Shown here one piece after another: positions 1 to 9,304 of a DNA stretch of 64,000 nt. Every line of letters begins with the position of its first letter. Within the stretch, counting starts at the first letter, position 1. The notes under the pieces are model-generated. The model was not told where the DNA came from. It was given only the letters and a program-made list of their open reading frames with translations, and did no database searches. A program made the translations under genes and the position numbers. The stretch covers positions 1 to 64,000 of the forward strand of contig JAADHU010000013.1 in assembly GCA_013151645.1 (NCBI GenBank), given 5' to 3'. The DNA is from Gammaproteobacteria bacterium. GTDB lineage: Bacteria > Pseudomonadota > Gammaproteobacteria > Steroidobacterales > Woeseiaceae.

Positions 1-157
1 TCCGCGTGGTACGAAAATCCTCCCGCGGGAGCTTTATTGAACGCAGTGGAAAACTTTGTGAAAGAACCGCCGGCGGCCGTTTATTGGCATTGACACACGG
101 CTGCAGCCTGTACGTTTTGCCCGGTTGGCCGCGTCCTGCCGTCGGGCGATTTCCCGC

Positions 158-2056
158 TCAGCTGGCGTTACACCGGTAGGGTAATTCGATCGGTTCTCTG
201 TGTTCGTCAATCTGATCACCGACCGCTTCCATGAGGTTAGGGAACGGACGTGGATCGAACATTCCATAGCCGAGAAAATTGGACATGGTTTTTATGTCAC
301 CGCGTCTATCGGTTTCCTGAAGATAGGCTTCCGCGTCGTCGTCGTTACCCATGATCTTGTTGACCAGCCAAATGGTTACCGTCTCGGTGTTTGCGCTCTC
401 TAGTTGATACGCTTTCTTGTAAAGCATCTCAGCATCACGCAATCGCTTTTCCGCGCATGCCTGGCGTAGTGAAGAAAGTAGTCGCACGGATGCCGGCAGG
501 TCGCTGGTATCGATTGCCGGTAGTATCTTGCTCGCACCGTCAATTGCCCCGGTCCAAAGCAAAGCGCGATGTGCCTGGTACATAGCTGAAGTGTTTTCAC
601 CAAATCGTTCCAGCGCAATCGCCGTCATCGCACTTAGTTGATTCATATCACCGGCGTAGAGAAGACCGGTTATTGAAGCGCCAACTACCGCCGGATCAAA
701 TCCATCGCGCTCGTAAAACTCCCGGACAGTGCTGCGCAGCGTTTCAAAGAGGCCGAGATTCTGGAGAAGGAACAGTTGAAGAATCTGCGCATCTTTGTCG
801 TTCGGCCGCTGCCTGAGGTATTCGGTATTGAGCTGCAAAGCTCGTTTATTGTCGAGCCGCTCGAACTCCCTGTTTGCCCGGTAAAACAGCTTTCGCACCG
901 AATCTTGCTCGTACTCTATGGCGCCCGCGATCGCGCTATAAAACATACTCATAACCTGCTCCGCTGGCAGATCAGTAACGCCTGAATGCGTAATCGTTAC
1001 GTTAGACTGGATTTGCCAGAATTGCGCCAGCTTCCAGTAGGCGAGCGCAAACTCGGGATCAATCGCTATGGCCTCCTCGAATGCTTCTTTGGCAGACAGT
1101 GATTCATAGGTATCGCCCGATGCGAACGAGCCGGCGTATTCGGCATTGCCACGCAGATAGGCTTCATAAGCGGTGATCGATCGAGTACCGGAGGAAACGA
1201 ATCGGGCAAGCGCTTCAGGATCAATCGCGGTCTTTAGCGCCAGGGCGATCTCAATCGCCACGTTTTCCTGGATGTCGATGAGATCGGCAATATTCCGATC
1301 GTAGTTTTGCGACCAGAGGTGAAAGCCGTCGCTTGCACGGATCAACTGTGCCGTCACGCGCAATCGCTCGCCGCTTCTTCGCACCGAACCTTCAAGCACG
1401 TGTTCCACGCCCAGGGCGGCGGCGATCGTCGGCAGGTCTTCCGTTGAATCCTTGTAGGCGAATGAAGACGTTCGCGCCGACACCAGCAGGTCGGGAGTGC
1501 GCGCCAGCGAGTTCAGGATTTCTTCGGTCAGACCGTCGGCAAACCACTCATGATCTTCATCGGCAGACATATTGACGAAGGGCAATACAGCGATCGAGCG
1601 TCGGGTTGGCCCGGCGTCAACGTTTGTTGACGCCGCCGGAACCGACGGCGTGTCTGTATCGGCGGCCGGCGATTCAGCGACGGCCACCGCATCCGGCCCT
1701 GGCATGCCTTCAGATTGTTGCCGTTCCCAAAGAAAATAACCGACGGCAATGACCAAAACGGCAATAATCATGCGATCAAGCTTGCGCCCGGTGTTGTGTG
1801 TGACGCTGTCACTGCGATCGACCGCTCTGGTGGTTTTCAAGCCTTCGGGCGTCAGTTCAAACGCCCAGGCGAAAAACAGCGAGAGCGGCAGACCGATCGC
1901 CAGCAACACCATGATCGCCTGTATTACCCAGGACGGTGCGCTTGTGTTTTCGAGTACCAGGTCGGCGAATTGCAGGATTAGCCATGCGACAACGACATAG
2001 GCCGCGCCAACGCGAACGACGTTACGACGTTTGAGTTCCTCGAAGATTCCCGCCAT
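158..2056 (-). CDS. Membrane-anchored TolB-like/TPR protein
   Basis: A 632-residue protein. It begins with an LKRRNVVRVGAAYVV-type segment and has membrane helices at about 14-33, 42-63 and 96-112, the second running into the ELTPEGLK motif. A TolB_N/FlgO-like domain follows at about 150-275 (RSIAVLPFVNMS, then FADGLTEEILNSLA and VLEGSVRRSGERLRV), then a helical TPR-like region to the C-terminus. In many Gammaproteobacteria this N-terminal module is attached to adenylate cyclases or DNA-binding domains; neither is present here. It is divergent from a paralogue that starts at 2316. A sensor or scaffold role is inference. GGAAAC lies about nine bases before the ATG. Confidence 0.85.
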   Translation of the reverse strand: MAGIFEELKRRNVVRVGAAYVVVAWLILQFADLVLENTSAPSWVIQAIMVLLAIGLPLSLFFAWAFELTPEGLKTTRAVDRSDSVTHNTGRKLDRMIIAVLVIAVGYFLWERQQSEGMPGPDAVAVAESPAADTDTPSVPAASTNVDAGPTRRSIAVLPFVNMSADEDHEWFADGLTEEILNSLARTPDLLVSARTSSFAYKDSTEDLPTIAAALGVEHVLEGSVRRSGERLRVTAQLIRASDGFHLWSQNYDRNIADLIDIQENVAIEIALALKTAIDPEALARFVSSGTRSITAYEAYLRGNAEYAGSFASGDTYESLSAKEAFEEAIAIDPEFALAYWKLAQFWQIQSNVTITHSGVTDLPAEQVMSMFYSAIAGAIEYEQDSVRKLFYRANREFERLDNKRALQLNTEYLRQRPNDKDAQILQLFLLQNLGLFETLRSTVREFYERDGFDPAVVGASITGLLYAGDMNQLSAMTAIALERFGENTSAMYQAHRALLWTGAIDGASKILPAIDTSDLPASVRLLSSLRQACAEKRLRDAEMLYKKAYQLESANTETVTIWLVNKIMGNDDDAEAYLQETDRRGDIKTMSNFLGYGMFDPRPFPNLMEAVGDQIDEHREPIELPYRCNAS

Positions 2057-2315
2057 TCAACTAGTTTCCTGACCGACCGGTTTGCAAAGTACACGTATGC
2101 GGCGGATATTGCATGAGTTTGACGCTCAAATATCGGGCGGGAACGTTCGAGAGTCGTCGTTAATCTGGTGTAAAAAGGTGTCAAACCAGAAAAAAGGCGT
2201 CGGGTCTATACTTACAACAATTAATCCTGACAGCTTTTTCACCGCAATTTCATCGTCATATCGTTCGCGCTATCATCGGGCATTCTTGCTATTCTTCGGC
2301 CCCGAGGGAGACGGC

Positions 2316-4523
2316 ATGGCGAAATCATTCATTCGGGAACTGAAACGACGTAACGTATTTCGCGTTGCCGTGATGTACTTCATCGTTAGCTGGATGCTGA
2401 TGCAGATCGGCGACCTCATGTTTCCGGCGCTGCTCTTGCCGGAGTGGAGCACGACGATGCTGGTCGCATTCTTGCTGCTCGGCTTTCCCGTCGCTCTGAT
2501 TCTCTCGTGGGCTTACGAGGCGACGCCCGAGGGTATCAAGCGCAGCGGTGGCGTTGCAGCGGACGAATCCATTGCGGCTGTGACCGGTCGAAAGATCAAC
2601 TATTCCATCATTGCCGTACTTATTATCGGCGTGATTTTCCTGCTCGCCAAAGATTTGTTGAGACCGGACCCGGGGTCGTCGACTGTTCCGACTGGCACGG
2701 ATCGATCGATTGCCGTGCTGCCGTTTGCCAATCGAAGTGCGGCGGAAGAGAACGCTGAGTTTTTCGCCGCTGGCGTACAGGATGAACTCCTGACACTGCT
2801 ATCGAAACTGGGTGGAATCAAGGTCATCTCGCGCACATCGGTTGAGAACCTCAAGGAAGGTCTTAGTATTGTTGAAATTGGCGAATTGCTCGGCGTCGCA
2901 ACGATTCTGGAAGGGCAGGTACAGCGCGCCGGCGACAGCCTGCGTATCAATGTGCAGCTGATAGACGCGGCGCACGAGGATCACTTGTGGGCGACCACCT
3001 ATGATCGGCAGTTGACGGCCGGCAACGTTTTCGAGGTGCAAAGCGAGATCGCAAGGACCATCGCAAACTCCCTGCATGCGGAGCTGTCTGACAGTGATGA
3101 AGCAATCCTGAACAAGGTTCCGACCGAAAACACAGAAGCGCTACGACTGTATATGCTGGGCCGGCAATTGATGGGTCGCAATTCATTCGATGCACTGAAA
3201 AAGGCCGAACACTATTTCAAGGAAGCCGTTTCCCTGGACCGGGAGTATGCAGAAGCCTGGACCGCATTGGCTGGCGTCTATTTAGCAATGCATTCGACCG
3301 GGTTAGTGGACGAAAGAGCGTATATTGCCGGCGCCGAACCTGCGGTCGCGAAGGCTTTGCAACTCGACCCTCGTTTGCCGGGAGCCTACGCGCAGCAAGG
3401 CATGCTGAAATGGCGTTCGGGAGACATGATCGCGGCCGAAACCTCATTTAGAAAAGCTCTGGACCTCAATTCGAAGGATTTGATCAGTTTGAGGTTCTAC
3501 GGAACGTATCTTCGCTTCCAGGGCCGCCCGGCGGAAGCGATGTCACTATTGGAACGATCGCTTGATGTCGATCCGCTCTCGGTGATTAACCTGTTCGAGC
3601 TAGGTCGAACGGAGCGATACGCCGGTCATCCGGAAAAGACGTTGGAATACGCACAGCGCATCCTGGAAATCGACCCTTCCAGCGTCTTCGGATACACCGC
3701 CGCCGCGCTGGCCTACAATACGATGGGCGAATACGCACTGTCGTGGCCGTGGTTGATAAAGATCATTAGAAGCGATCCGGACGATTTCGAAGCGGTCGCT
3801 CACATGGCTCTGATTGCGGACAATCTTGGCGCGCCGGAACTGGCGGACCGGTATTTGCGATTTGCCTATTCAATCGGCCTCGGCGAACCCGTAACGCTGA
3901 AATGCGAGGTGCAGATTCTGTATTACCGCGGACAGGTCGACGCGGCGTTGGCTATCGCGCGACAGGCGCTGGATGCCGACCTCGACAATCGGTGGTCATC
4001 GACGTCGGTATTTCTACGCACGATTCGGGACGATGCCCTAAGCAGCGGAGATCATACCGATGCGCTGGCGCGGTATCGTAATAAATATCCAGAACTCTTT
4101 CGCGACACCCCGGAAGTGGCTAGCGTCAATGTAAAGGCGGCTGCTAATTTGGCACTGCTGTTACGGCGCAACGGTGATTCGGTCTTCGCGACCGCGTTGA
4201 TCGACGCCTCGCTGGCATGGTATCGGGACACCCAGGTGGCGGGTGTTTACAACGAAGTTCTGGATGTCGTCTATGTCAGCTTGCTGGCACTCGACGGAGA
4301 TAAGCAAGCCGCTTTAGGTGCATTGCGCGACGCCGTCGACAGTGGCTGGCGCTGGGCCTGGCAATGGAGCCTGAGTGACAAGAATCTCGATTCGATTCGC
4401 GATGAGCCTGAGTTTCTGGCGATTGTTGCGGAACTGGAACGCGATATGGCCACGCAACTGGAAGCGATGCAACTGCTGCCTGACATGGGCCGGTTCGACT
4501 TGCGGAATAGAGAATTCGAATAG
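2316..4523 (+). CDS. Membrane-anchored TolB-like/TPR protein, paralogue
   Basis: A 735-residue protein. An upstream in-frame ATG at 2082 exists, but the ATG at 2316 has a GAGGGAG site before it and puts the conserved RELKRRNVFRVAV segment at the N-terminus, as in its divergent neighbour. Helices lie at about 16-34, 43-63 and 93-110, with EATPEGIK after the second. The TolB/FlgO-like domain spans about 128-255 (RSIAVLPFANRS, ILEGQVQRAGDSLRI). At least six TPR-like repeats follow (for example LDPRLPGAYAQQGMLKWRSG and LDLNSKDLISLRFYG). No catalytic domain is visible. Function is unknown; a protein-interaction role at the membrane is inferred from the repeats. Confidence 0.85.
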   Translation: MAKSFIRELKRRNVFRVAVMYFIVSWMLMQIGDLMFPALLLPEWSTTMLVAFLLLGFPVALILSWAYEATPEGIKRSGGVAADESIAAVTGRKINYSIIAVLIIGVIFLLAKDLLRPDPGSSTVPTGTDRSIAVLPFANRSAAEENAEFFAAGVQDELLTLLSKLGGIKVISRTSVENLKEGLSIVEIGELLGVATILEGQVQRAGDSLRINVQLIDAAHEDHLWATTYDRQLTAGNVFEVQSEIARTIANSLHAELSDSDEAILNKVPTENTEALRLYMLGRQLMGRNSFDALKKAEHYFKEAVSLDREYAEAWTALAGVYLAMHSTGLVDERAYIAGAEPAVAKALQLDPRLPGAYAQQGMLKWRSGDMIAAETSFRKALDLNSKDLISLRFYGTYLRFQGRPAEAMSLLERSLDVDPLSVINLFELGRTERYAGHPEKTLEYAQRILEIDPSSVFGYTAAALAYNTMGEYALSWPWLIKIIRSDPDDFEAVAHMALIADNLGAPELADRYLRFAYSIGLGEPVTLKCEVQILYYRGQVDAALAIARQALDADLDNRWSSTSVFLRTIRDDALSSGDHTDALARYRNKYPELFRDTPEVASVNVKAAANLALLLRRNGDSVFATALIDASLAWYRDTQVAGVYNEVLDVVYVSLLALDGDKQAALGALRDAVDSGWRWAWQWSLSDKNLDSIRDEPEFLAIVAELERDMATQLEAMQLLPDMGRFDLRNREFE

Positions 4524-4542
4524 GTCCGATTGTCGTTGCCTG

Positions 4543-5718
4543 TCATCGTGGTTCGAAAACCGGCGCGACTTCCGTTCGGGTTACGAGCACCCCATCGAAA
4601 TAGACCGACCAGTCTGCGGTAGTGAACCGGCCGAATAATCGGGATTGCGCAATACCGATTTCGCGCAGTGCTGACGCGTCCAGATAAGCCCAGTCCGTAC
4701 CCGCTTCGGTGGCCAGGTCTTCAAGTGAGCCTGGCGGTGCCTCGGGCAGTGGTTTGCTTTTCATCCCCGCCATGGAAGATTGTCCTGCAAATGCAGTCAG
4801 ACCGATAGCCGCAAGACGGTCTCCCCACTGATCGGAAAGCCAGGAGCCGAGAGGTTTGTGTTTGAGTCCCTGTTGCTGCCTGGCCGCGTGTACGGTCGCC
4901 GTCCAGATTACGAATTTACTGTCCGCGGGCATGTGCTTGCGATGCCAACGGAAGTTTCGATACATAGCCTCATCCCGATCCAGCACCTCCGGGGGATTGT
5001 TCCAGCGATCATAGAAGCCGGGCAGATTTTCGATCATCACTTGCCTGGGTGAGCCGATGCCGTGCTCCGATTTCGTCGCTATGGAATCAGCGGCGAGATG
5101 CGCGCATCGCTGAAGGGCGACCAATTCCTCGTCGTCGAACGGCTGCGCAGCGTCGTAGCGCCAGAATAAATTGCGTTCGATCTTCTGCTCGCATTCCGCC
5201 GCGTATTCCGCCGGCAGGTGAGCCGCCACCAGGCCGGGCAGGGTAGCCCGAGCGTAGTCCGATGATGCGCTGACCTGATCGTCCAGGCCGCCGATCAGTA
5301 GCTGACCATTGGTGGCCTGATCGAATAGCCATTGTCGCCAATCGCTCAACTCGCGGCTTGTCCAGAATCCCCCGATCGCTCTGTTGAGTTGTGCAGGCGC
5401 GGCCCGGTCTTCCGCCACGGCTTCCTGAAAGCCCAGGAAATCATAGATAGGCGCCTCGAAAAGCACGGCGTCGAAGCCGCACCGGTTGACGAGTCGCTCA
5501 ACGATCCTGGCCTTAAGTTGAAAACCCCGCGCTTCGCCATGGCTGGGTAATTCCCCCAGCACGACGACTTGCTTGTCGCAGACGAGATTCATAATCTGCT
5601 CTTCGATCAATGGTGACTGAGTTTGCTGCGCCCGTGTCTGGGCTGACGCAACCAGCAGAGCAATAGAAAATGCGATGCGGATTGTGCGTCCGCCATGGCT
5701 CGGTTCAACTAATTTCAC
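4543..5718 (-). CDS. Secreted erythromycin-esterase-like protein
   Basis: About 391 residues from a GTG at 5718, preceded by GGAGG 12 bases upstream. This start gives a normal signal peptide (IRIAFSIALLVASAQTRA then QQ); the longest frame, from 5787, would give an implausibly long n-region. The mature part carries the family signature: VVVLGELPSHGEARGFQLKA resembles the GExxHG motif with the catalytic His of EreA/EreB, and FEAPIYDF provides the next conserved Glu. The known family members hydrolyse macrolide lactones, but many homologues have other or unknown substrates. The secreted location and the absence of a resistance context make true macrolide resistance uncertain. It converges on the TPR gene with only a 19-base gap. 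Confidence 0.75.
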   Translation of the reverse strand: MKLVEPSHGGRTIRIAFSIALLVASAQTRAQQTQSPLIEEQIMNLVCDKQVVVLGELPSHGEARGFQLKARIVERLVNRCGFDAVLFEAPIYDFLGFQEAVAEDRAAPAQLNRAIGGFWTSRELSDWRQWLFDQATNGQLLIGGLDDQVSASSDYARATLPGLVAAHLPAEYAAECEQKIERNLFWRYDAAQPFDDEELVALQRCAHLAADSIATKSEHGIGSPRQVMIENLPGFYDRWNNPPEVLDRDEAMYRNFRWHRKHMPADSKFVIWTATVHAARQQQGLKHKPLGSWLSDQWGDRLAAIGLTAFAGQSSMAGMKSKPLPEAPPGSLEDLATEAGTDWAYLDASALREIGIAQSRLFGRFTTADWSVYFDGVLVTRTEVAPVFEPR

Positions 5719-5803
5719 TTTTCGAATATACCTCCGGGAAATGCCCTGGCCGTTTTGGCGTGGAGCCGTTCGCAGGCCGCCTACCACTGCAATGACGGTG
5801 TCA

Positions 5804-6862
5804 TCACCGACAGCATTCTTCGTAAGACGCTATCCCACTGCGTCTCTCATACCACGTTCGCGATTTGTTCACTATCCGAACCGCCACCAGCATGACCGGG
5901 ACCTCGACCAATACGCCTACGACGGTCGCCAGGGCGGCACCGGATTCGAAGCCGAACAAGGCGATCGCGGTGGCGACGGCCAGTTCGAAGAAGTTGCTGG
6001 CGCCAATCAACGCGGACGGGCCGGCGACGCAGTGCGGCGAACGCACCTGGCGATTCAACAGGTAGGCCAGCCCCGAATTCAAAAACACCTGGATGAGGAT
6101 CGGGATTGCCAGCAGCGCAATAATCAGCGGTTGGGCGATAATCTGTTTGCCCTGAAAGCCGAAGAGCAAAATCAGCGTCACCAATAGCGCGGCCAGTGAC
6201 AACGGGCCGAGGCAGTCAATGGTCTGTCTCAGTTGCGCCTGCCCGTTTTTGCGCTTCAAGAGGATACGCCGCCACCCGGTAGCAATGACTAGCGGCACCA
6301 CGATGTAGAGCAGTACCGACAAGAGCAGCGTGTTCCAGGGTACGGCTATCGCCGACAAGCCAAGCAGCAATGCGACGATGGGGGCAAACGCGACCACCAT
6401 GATTACGTCGTTTAAGGCAACTTGCGACAATGTAAAGTGCGGCTCACCGCGCATCAGGTGGCTCCAGACGAACACCATCGCGGTGCATGGCGCGGCGGCC
6501 AGGATCACCAGCCCGGCGATGTACGAACTAATTTGCCCGGCGGGCAGATAGTCGCGAAACAGATAGCCAACAAACAGCCAGGCGAGCAACGCCATCGAAA
6601 AAGGTTTGACGGCCCAGTTCACGAACAAAGTGACGGCAACACCCCGCCAGTGTTGCCTGACGCCAGTGAGTTTCTTAAGGTCTATCTTGATCAGCATTGG
6701 AATGATCATTAGCCAGACCAGCGCTGCCACGGGCAGGTTGATCCGGGCAATTTCGATACGACCTATGAACTGGAATACGCCGGGGAACAGCTGTCCGGCC
6801 CCGATGCCGACAACGATGCATAGTGCCACCCAGATTGTGAGGTAACGTTCGAACACACTCAT
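5804..6862 (-). CDS. acr3: Arsenite efflux transporter, Acr3 family
   Basis: A 352-residue inner-membrane protein with about ten hydrophobic helices. The start chosen is MSVFERYLTIWVALCIV, preceded by GAGGAAA; an alternative in-frame ATG at 6913 adds 17 polar residues. The fourth-helix signature AAPCTAMVFVWS carries the cysteine essential for As(III) transport in characterised Acr3 proteins, and the later LNDVIMVVAFAPIVALLLG segment is also typical. It exports arsenite using the proton gradient. It lies directly downstream of arsR on the same strand, so the two are expected to be co-transcribed and induced by As(III). No arsC or arsH lies in the window. Confidence 0.93.
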   Translation of the reverse strand: MSVFERYLTIWVALCIVVGIGAGQLFPGVFQFIGRIEIARINLPVAALVWLMIIPMLIKIDLKKLTGVRQHWRGVAVTLFVNWAVKPFSMALLAWLFVGYLFRDYLPAGQISSYIAGLVILAAAPCTAMVFVWSHLMRGEPHFTLSQVALNDVIMVVAFAPIVALLLGLSAIAVPWNTLLLSVLLYIVVPLVIATGWRRILLKRKNGQAQLRQTIDCLGPLSLAALLVTLILLFGFQGKQIIAQPLIIALLAIPILIQVFLNSGLAYLLNRQVRSPHCVAGPSALIGASNFFELAVATAIALFGFESGAALATVVGVLVEVPVMLVAVRIVNKSRTWYERRSGIASYEECCR

Positions 6863-6916
6863 CTGGTTGTTGCTTTCCTCGCGTTCACTCACCTTTCGAT
6901 TTCGGTCATGCATGCG

Positions 6917-7270
6917 TCAGGCACACCGCGCCGTACCGGGCCTGTTGGGCATCTGGGCCAGGGCGGCCAGGTCACGCGCATAGGGTTCTCGCTCGGCTGC
7001 GGCGTCGACGGCTGTTTGCAGAATCTGCAGTGCCCAGTCCGGCAGGTCCGGATGAAGCCGGTAGTAAATCCATTGGCCCGCACGGCGGTCAGCGACAACA
7101 CCGGTGTCGCGCAGGGCCGCCAGGTGGCGAGATACTTTGGGCTGGATTTCCTGCAGAGCATGGACGAGTTCGCAGACGCATAATTCTCCTTCCTGGTGGA
7201 TCAACAGCAGGCTGCGGAGCCGCGTGTCATCGGACAAAAGTTGAAAAAACTGACGGCACTGGATATTCAT
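6917..7270 (-). CDS. arsR: As(III)-responsive repressor ArsR
   Basis: A 117-residue winged-helix repressor of the ArsR/SmtB family. The metal-binding ELCVCEL motif lies near residues 29-35 in the helix before the recognition helix (PKVSRHLAALRDTGVV), followed by the wing GQWIYYRL. Two cysteines spaced CxC in this position are the classical As(III)/Sb(III) ligands. It should repress itself and acr3 until arsenite binds. The only good promoter upstream places transcription within a few bases of the ATG, and no Shine-Dalgarno sequence is visible, so the mRNA may be leaderless. Confidence 0.93.
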   Translation of the reverse strand: MNIQCRQFFQLLSDDTRLRSLLLIHQEGELCVCELVHALQEIQPKVSRHLAALRDTGVVADRRAGQWIYYRLHPDLPDWALQILQTAVDAAAEREPYARDLAALAQMPNRPGTARCA

Positions 7271-7278
7271 GGAAGGTA

Positions 7279-7315
7279 AATATACGGAAGAACGTATATA
7301 CGGTCAATCGTATAT
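7279..7315 (-). promoter_or_regulatory. arsR-acr3 promoter with overlapping ArsR operator
   Basis: On the minus strand a TTGACC -35 (7307-7302) is separated by exactly 17 bases from a TATATT -10 (7284-7279). Overlapping them are inverted and direct copies of CGTATAT/ATATACG: ATATACG at 7280-7286, CGTATATACG at 7293-7302 and CGTATAT at 7309-7315, with six-base spacers between facing half-sites. ArsR/SmtB repressors bind such AT-rich dyads over their own promoters, so this is a likely self-repression site; binding itself is inference. Confidence 0.7.
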
Positions 7316-7504
7316 AAGGGTTGCCGAATTATCTGTTACAAAATGTCGATAAATCATATAGATATCGGATTATTCTAAAATCTTCATCAATTTATTGGTG
7401 GCGAAAAGTTGGCCGCCAGAGTCAATAGGGCTAAGCTGTCCGGCAGTTCCACCGTAGAATGCAGGCGAAACTAATGACAACAAAAACCTTTCAGGGAGAA
7501 TCCA

Positions 7505-8077
7505 GTGACTATTAATCTATTGCAACTGTGGTTACCAATCGTCGTCGGTGCCGGTCTGGCCTGGATAGCAAGTGCGCTTATTCACATCTTAATCAAACAT
7601 CACCAATCCGATTATCAATCGTTGTCGAACGAAGCAGAAGTGATGTCCGCTGTGCGGAGTGGTTCACCAAGTCCCGGCATGCACACGTTTCCGTATTGCA
7701 GTGATATGGCGGAAATGGGCAAAGCGGATGTACAGGAGAAATTCAATCGGGGTCCGGTCGGAATGCTCACGGTATTGCCGAACGGTATGCCGAATATGGG
7801 CAAGCTGATGGCTCAACAGATATCGTTTTTTCTGCTGGGCTGTATCCTGATCGCGTACAGCGCGACGCTTGTCCTGGCGCCGGGTGCCGAGTATCGGGTG
7901 GTGTTTCGATTCGTCGCGACGGTGGGTTTCCTGACGTTCGGCTGGGCCGTCATACCGTACAGTATCTGGTTCGGACACCAATGGTCGATGACCGCAAAAT
8001 ACCTGCTGGACGCGTTGATCTACGGTCTGGTTGTAGCCGGTTCATTTGCCTGGTTATGGCCCTCATTGACGCCATAG
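7505..8077 (+). CDS. Uncharacterised four-helix membrane protein
   Basis: 190 residues from a GTG start with CAGGGAGAA upstream. Helices lie at about 7-30, 103-125, 132-152 and 163-187. Between the first two is a soluble stretch of about 70 residues containing MHTFPYCSDMAEMG and a Met/Pro/Gly-rich GPVGMLTVLPNGMPNMGK. I cannot name a function. It is followed on the same strand by an HPP-family protein, and the pair may share a transcript (gap 119 bases). It is divergent from arsR, but nothing in the protein points to metal handling beyond its several Met, Cys and His residues. Confidence 0.75.
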   Translation: MTINLLQLWLPIVVGAGLAWIASALIHILIKHHQSDYQSLSNEAEVMSAVRSGSPSPGMHTFPYCSDMAEMGKADVQEKFNRGPVGMLTVLPNGMPNMGKLMAQQISFFLLGCILIAYSATLVLAPGAEYRVVFRFVATVGFLTFGWAVIPYSIWFGHQWSMTAKYLLDALIYGLVVAGSFAWLWPSLTP

Positions 8078-8196
8078 TCAGAGCGCATTACTGTCTTTGC
8101 CGGGGCCGTCTGCCGGCATCGTAGCCGCTTCGCAGACCGGGCGGTCAGCCAATCCGACGATGAGTCGGTCAAATACATTCGTTCCAGGGAGCGTGC

Positions 8197-8913
8197 ATGA
8201 GCTTGCATGGGTTTTTCAATTTAGTCGGCTTTAGCCGCCACACTGCCAACTATCCTGAAAAACTAATTTCGGCTGCCGGCGGCTTTCTCGGAATTTTCGG
8301 CATCCTGATGGTCAGCCAATGGTGGCTTGATCCCAGGACGGCGGTGATGATTGTGCCCTCGATGGGCGCAAGCGCTGTCCTGCTTTTCGCCGCGCCTCAT
8401 GCGCCTTTTTCACAACCCTGGAACGTGATCGGCGGACATGGCTTGTCGGCAATCGTCGGTATCGCCTGCTGGCAATGGATTCCTGATCTGACCGTGGCGG
8501 CCTCTGCCAGCGTCGGTCTGTCTATTGGCATCATGTATTTCGCCCGTTGTATTCATCCGCCGGGCGGCGCGACTGCACTCGCGGCCGTGATCGGTTCGCA
8601 GCAACTGCATGATCTGGGCTACACCTACGGCTACGCACCCATATTGCTGAATGCCGTGACCATACTGCTGATTGGTATCGTATTTAACGGCCTGTTTCAC
8701 TGGCGCCGTTATCCGGCAGGCCTGCATGTCCGGAAAAAGGAAGCTCAGTCGAAAGATTCGGGCGGGAACCGGGGATATGCGCCAATCAAGCACGAAGATT
8801 TCGTGTACGCCCTGAGCCAGATTGATACCTTCGTCGATATAACCGAGGAGGACCTGCTGGCGATTTACGAGTTGGCAACCCAACGACGCGTGGAAACCGT
8901 CGGCGCGCCGTAG
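8197..8913 (+). CDS. HPP family integral membrane protein
   Basis: 238 residues preceded by a GGGAG site. Four to five membrane helices fill residues about 25-170. The defining motif is CIHPPGGATALAAVIG at about 122-137, with a preceding PSMGASAVLLFAAPHAPFSQPWNVIGGH. These match the HPP family (Pfam PF04982), members of which have been linked to nitrite or anion transport in plastids and cyanobacteria; the bacterial substrate here is unknown. The cytosolic C-terminal tail of about 65 residues (DFVYALSQIDTFVDITEEDLLAIYELA) lies outside the membrane core. Confidence 0.85.
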   Translation: MSLHGFFNLVGFSRHTANYPEKLISAAGGFLGIFGILMVSQWWLDPRTAVMIVPSMGASAVLLFAAPHAPFSQPWNVIGGHGLSAIVGIACWQWIPDLTVAASASVGLSIGIMYFARCIHPPGGATALAAVIGSQQLHDLGYTYGYAPILLNAVTILLIGIVFNGLFHWRRYPAGLHVRKKEAQSKDSGGNRGYAPIKHEDFVYALSQIDTFVDITEEDLLAIYELATQRRVETVGAP

Positions 8914-8926
8914 ATTCGGTAGCGTT

Positions 8927-9304
8927 TCAGGTGTCCTGCCCATCGGCAAGCCACCGTTTAGCCTCCACCTCGCTCGCGAACAGGCGCGCATTGAAGTATC
9001 GGTTGATCAGCACAGTCTCGAGGAAACGTATCGCCTCGAAAGCTTCCGCGTTCAATTCGACCCAGGCGATTCGATGTTTTCCGGTAATCCCGGAATCCTG
9101 GAGTAGTTGACCGAGATCGATTCCATCCATGACCGGCAATGCAGTGCTTGTGTTTGCGATCAGGAGTGCAGCGTAGCAATCGTACTGCCGACAGGCTTTA
9201 GCAACCCCGGACCAAAGTCTCGCAGAGTACTCAAAATCCCTGTCCTGATCGACGAGGATCTTTACGTACCGCTCTTCGAATGTTGCGGTAATCTGGCGCT
9301 TCAT
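8927..9304 (-). CDS. SpoIIAA/STAS-like small protein
   Basis: 125 residues if the start is the ATG at 9304 (MKRQITATFEERYVKI); an upstream frame would add 29 basic residues that look non-coding. The pattern of a beta strand, a helix with a mid-protein IANTSTALPVMDGIDLGQLL loop, and RIAWVELNAEAFEAIRFLETVLINRYFNARLFASEVEAKRWL resembles SpoIIAA-like/STAS-superfamily proteins of about 120 residues. Such proteins are usually cytosolic and of unknown role. It converges on the HPP gene with a 13-base gap. Confidence 0.7.
   Translation of the reverse strand: MKRQITATFEERYVKILVDQDRDFEYSARLWSGVAKACRQYDCYAALLIANTSTALPVMDGIDLGQLLQDSGITGKHRIAWVELNAEAFEAIRFLETVLINRYFNARLFASEVEAKRWLADGQDT

Noticed and set aside
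20-31. CTCCCGCGGGAG palindrome at the window start, followed by CTTTATT
   Set aside because: A self-complementary 12-mer leaves only a four-base stem once a loop is formed; too weak for a terminator call, and the upstream gene is outside the window.
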